5,839 nucleotides of DNA from Ruminococcus sp. (GTDB lineage Bacteria; Bacillota; Clostridia; Oscillospirales; Ruminococcaceae): the NCBI GenBank assembly GCA_017544125.1, contig JAFYET010000187.1, forward strand, positions 1 through 5,839, written 5' to 3'. Below are positions 5,551 to 5,839 of this stretch, piece after piece. Made by a program: the position numbers and the translations under genes. Numbering within the stretch: the first letter of the stretch is position 1; every line of letters begins with the position of its first letter. Below the pieces are notes generated by a model. The model searched no databases, had not been told where the DNA came from, and was given only the letters and a program-made list of their open reading frames with translations.

Positions 5551-5565
5551 GGTTGGGGTGGGTGG
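5551..5565 (+). other. G-rich tract with two-tier quadruplex potential
   Basis: GGTTGGGGTGGGTGG has four G-runs separated by 1-2 bases, a pattern able to form a two-tetrad G-quadruplex. It is on the template strand of the peptidase gene, directly upstream of its Shine-Dalgarno sequence, so the transcript carries the matching C-rich stretch. Any role is inference. Confidence 0.35.
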
Positions 5566-5674
5566 TATGATAAATTGGAATTTGGTGCTCGGCCGCACGG
5601 GGCAAGTACCGCCGATGAAGCAATTTGATTAAGGCAGGGTTTTAAGCGGCGGTGTCGGGCGTATTGATTATTCA

Positions 5675-5718
5675 ATGTGCAGTCAGGGTGCATTTCCGAA
5701 AGCCCCCACACTGCACGT
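5675..5718. repeat. Inverted repeat upstream of the peptidase operon
   Basis: GTGCAGT (5677-5683) and ACTGCAC (5710-5716) are perfect 7-bp arms, extendable to nine pairs with one G-T wobble, around a 26-nt centre. There is no T-run, so it is not a terminator. It could be an operator or a leader structure. Confidence 0.4.
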
Positions 5719-5775
5719 TTGGTGAACGAGAGATTATGCCATAGCTAACATCGCTCGGGCGGTAGTTCCCCCTCC

Positions 5776-5809
5776 GCCTGCTTCGCAGGCACCTCCCCTA
5801 AGGGGAGGT
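5776..5809. repeat. Two adjoining GC-rich palindromes, probable dispersed intergenic repeat
   Basis: GCCTGC-TTC-GCAGGC (5776-5790) is followed directly by ACCTCCCCT-A-AGGGGAGGT (5791-5809). The upstream C-rich stretch (5768-5775) could pair instead with GGGGAGG (5802-5808), giving an alternative fold. Neither hairpin is followed by a T-run on either strand. From memory, palindromes of the CCTCCCCTAAGGGGAGG type recur between genes in clostridial genomes; I cannot check this here. Confidence 0.55.
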
Positions 5810-5839
5810 TGGTGCGCCTCGCCTCGCTCGGCTCTTGCC

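Larger units (their letters stand above)
5535..5839. other. 305-bp region with no convincing gene, upstream of the peptidase operon
   Basis: No frame here combines a start, ribosome binding site and recognisable protein. It should hold the promoter of the peptidase operon. The best -10 candidate on the minus strand is TATCAT (5572-5567, five of six), but no TTGACA-like box stands at the right distance, so I do not call a promoter. The region contains a G-rich tract, a long-armed inverted repeat and a pair of GC-rich palindromes, listed separately. Confidence 0.6.

Noticed and set aside
5567..5595. Promoter for the peptidase operon with TATCAT as -10
   Set aside because: At 16-18 bases upstream the sequence is GC-rich (CGGCCG) with no resemblance to TTGACA and no extended -10, so I only mention it.
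5535..5711. N-terminal extension of the C39 lipoprotein to an ATG at 5711
   Set aside because: The extra 59 residues have no ribosome binding site and no domain-like character, and they would bury a clear lipoprotein signal peptide that has its own AAAGGAG.

Overview
The window looks like a piece of chromosome from a Firmicute of the Ruminococcus / Oscillospiraceae type. This rests on the protein families present, strong AAGGAG-like ribosome binding sites, heavy use of ATA and AGG codons, and short GC-rich hairpins with heptamer arrays between genes. The genus is inferred from general likeness, not from a marker gene. I see no rRNA, tRNA, CRISPR array, transposase or phage gene.

Layout. Positions 1-979 (+) hold the 3' part of an XRE-type transcriptional regulator cut by the window edge. 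It converges on a minus-strand block that fills the rest of the window. Between them, 980-1117 holds two hairpin-plus-heptamer repeats on either side of a shared terminator. Then, read right to left on the minus strand, come a C39-type cysteine peptidase lipoprotein (5534-4461), a YdcF/SanA/ElyC-type membrane protein (4457-3663, translationally coupled to the peptidase), a terminator (3558-3515), a good sigma-A promoter (3513-3485), a large membrane-anchored L,D-transpeptidase (3397-1586), its terminator (1574-1545), and a short peptide-deformylase-like protein (1528-1118). The 305 bases at 5535-5839 have no convincing gene but hold several inverted repeats.

How the genes fit together. Three of the five genes point to the cell envelope. 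The lipoprotein peptidase and the YdcF protein form a two-gene operon. The L,D-transpeptidase is a separate unit with its own promoter and should make 3-3 peptidoglycan cross-links. The deformylase-like gene has no visible promoter and sits directly behind the transpeptidase terminator, so it is probably expressed by read-through.

The most unusual signal is non-coding. Three intergenic spots (980-1019, 1071-1114, 3616-3655) have the same plan, namely a small GC-rich hairpin, the tetranucleotide CTCA, then exactly three 7-bp units, although the 7-mer differs completely from spot to spot. This looks like one element class whose architecture is conserved while its repeat unit is not.
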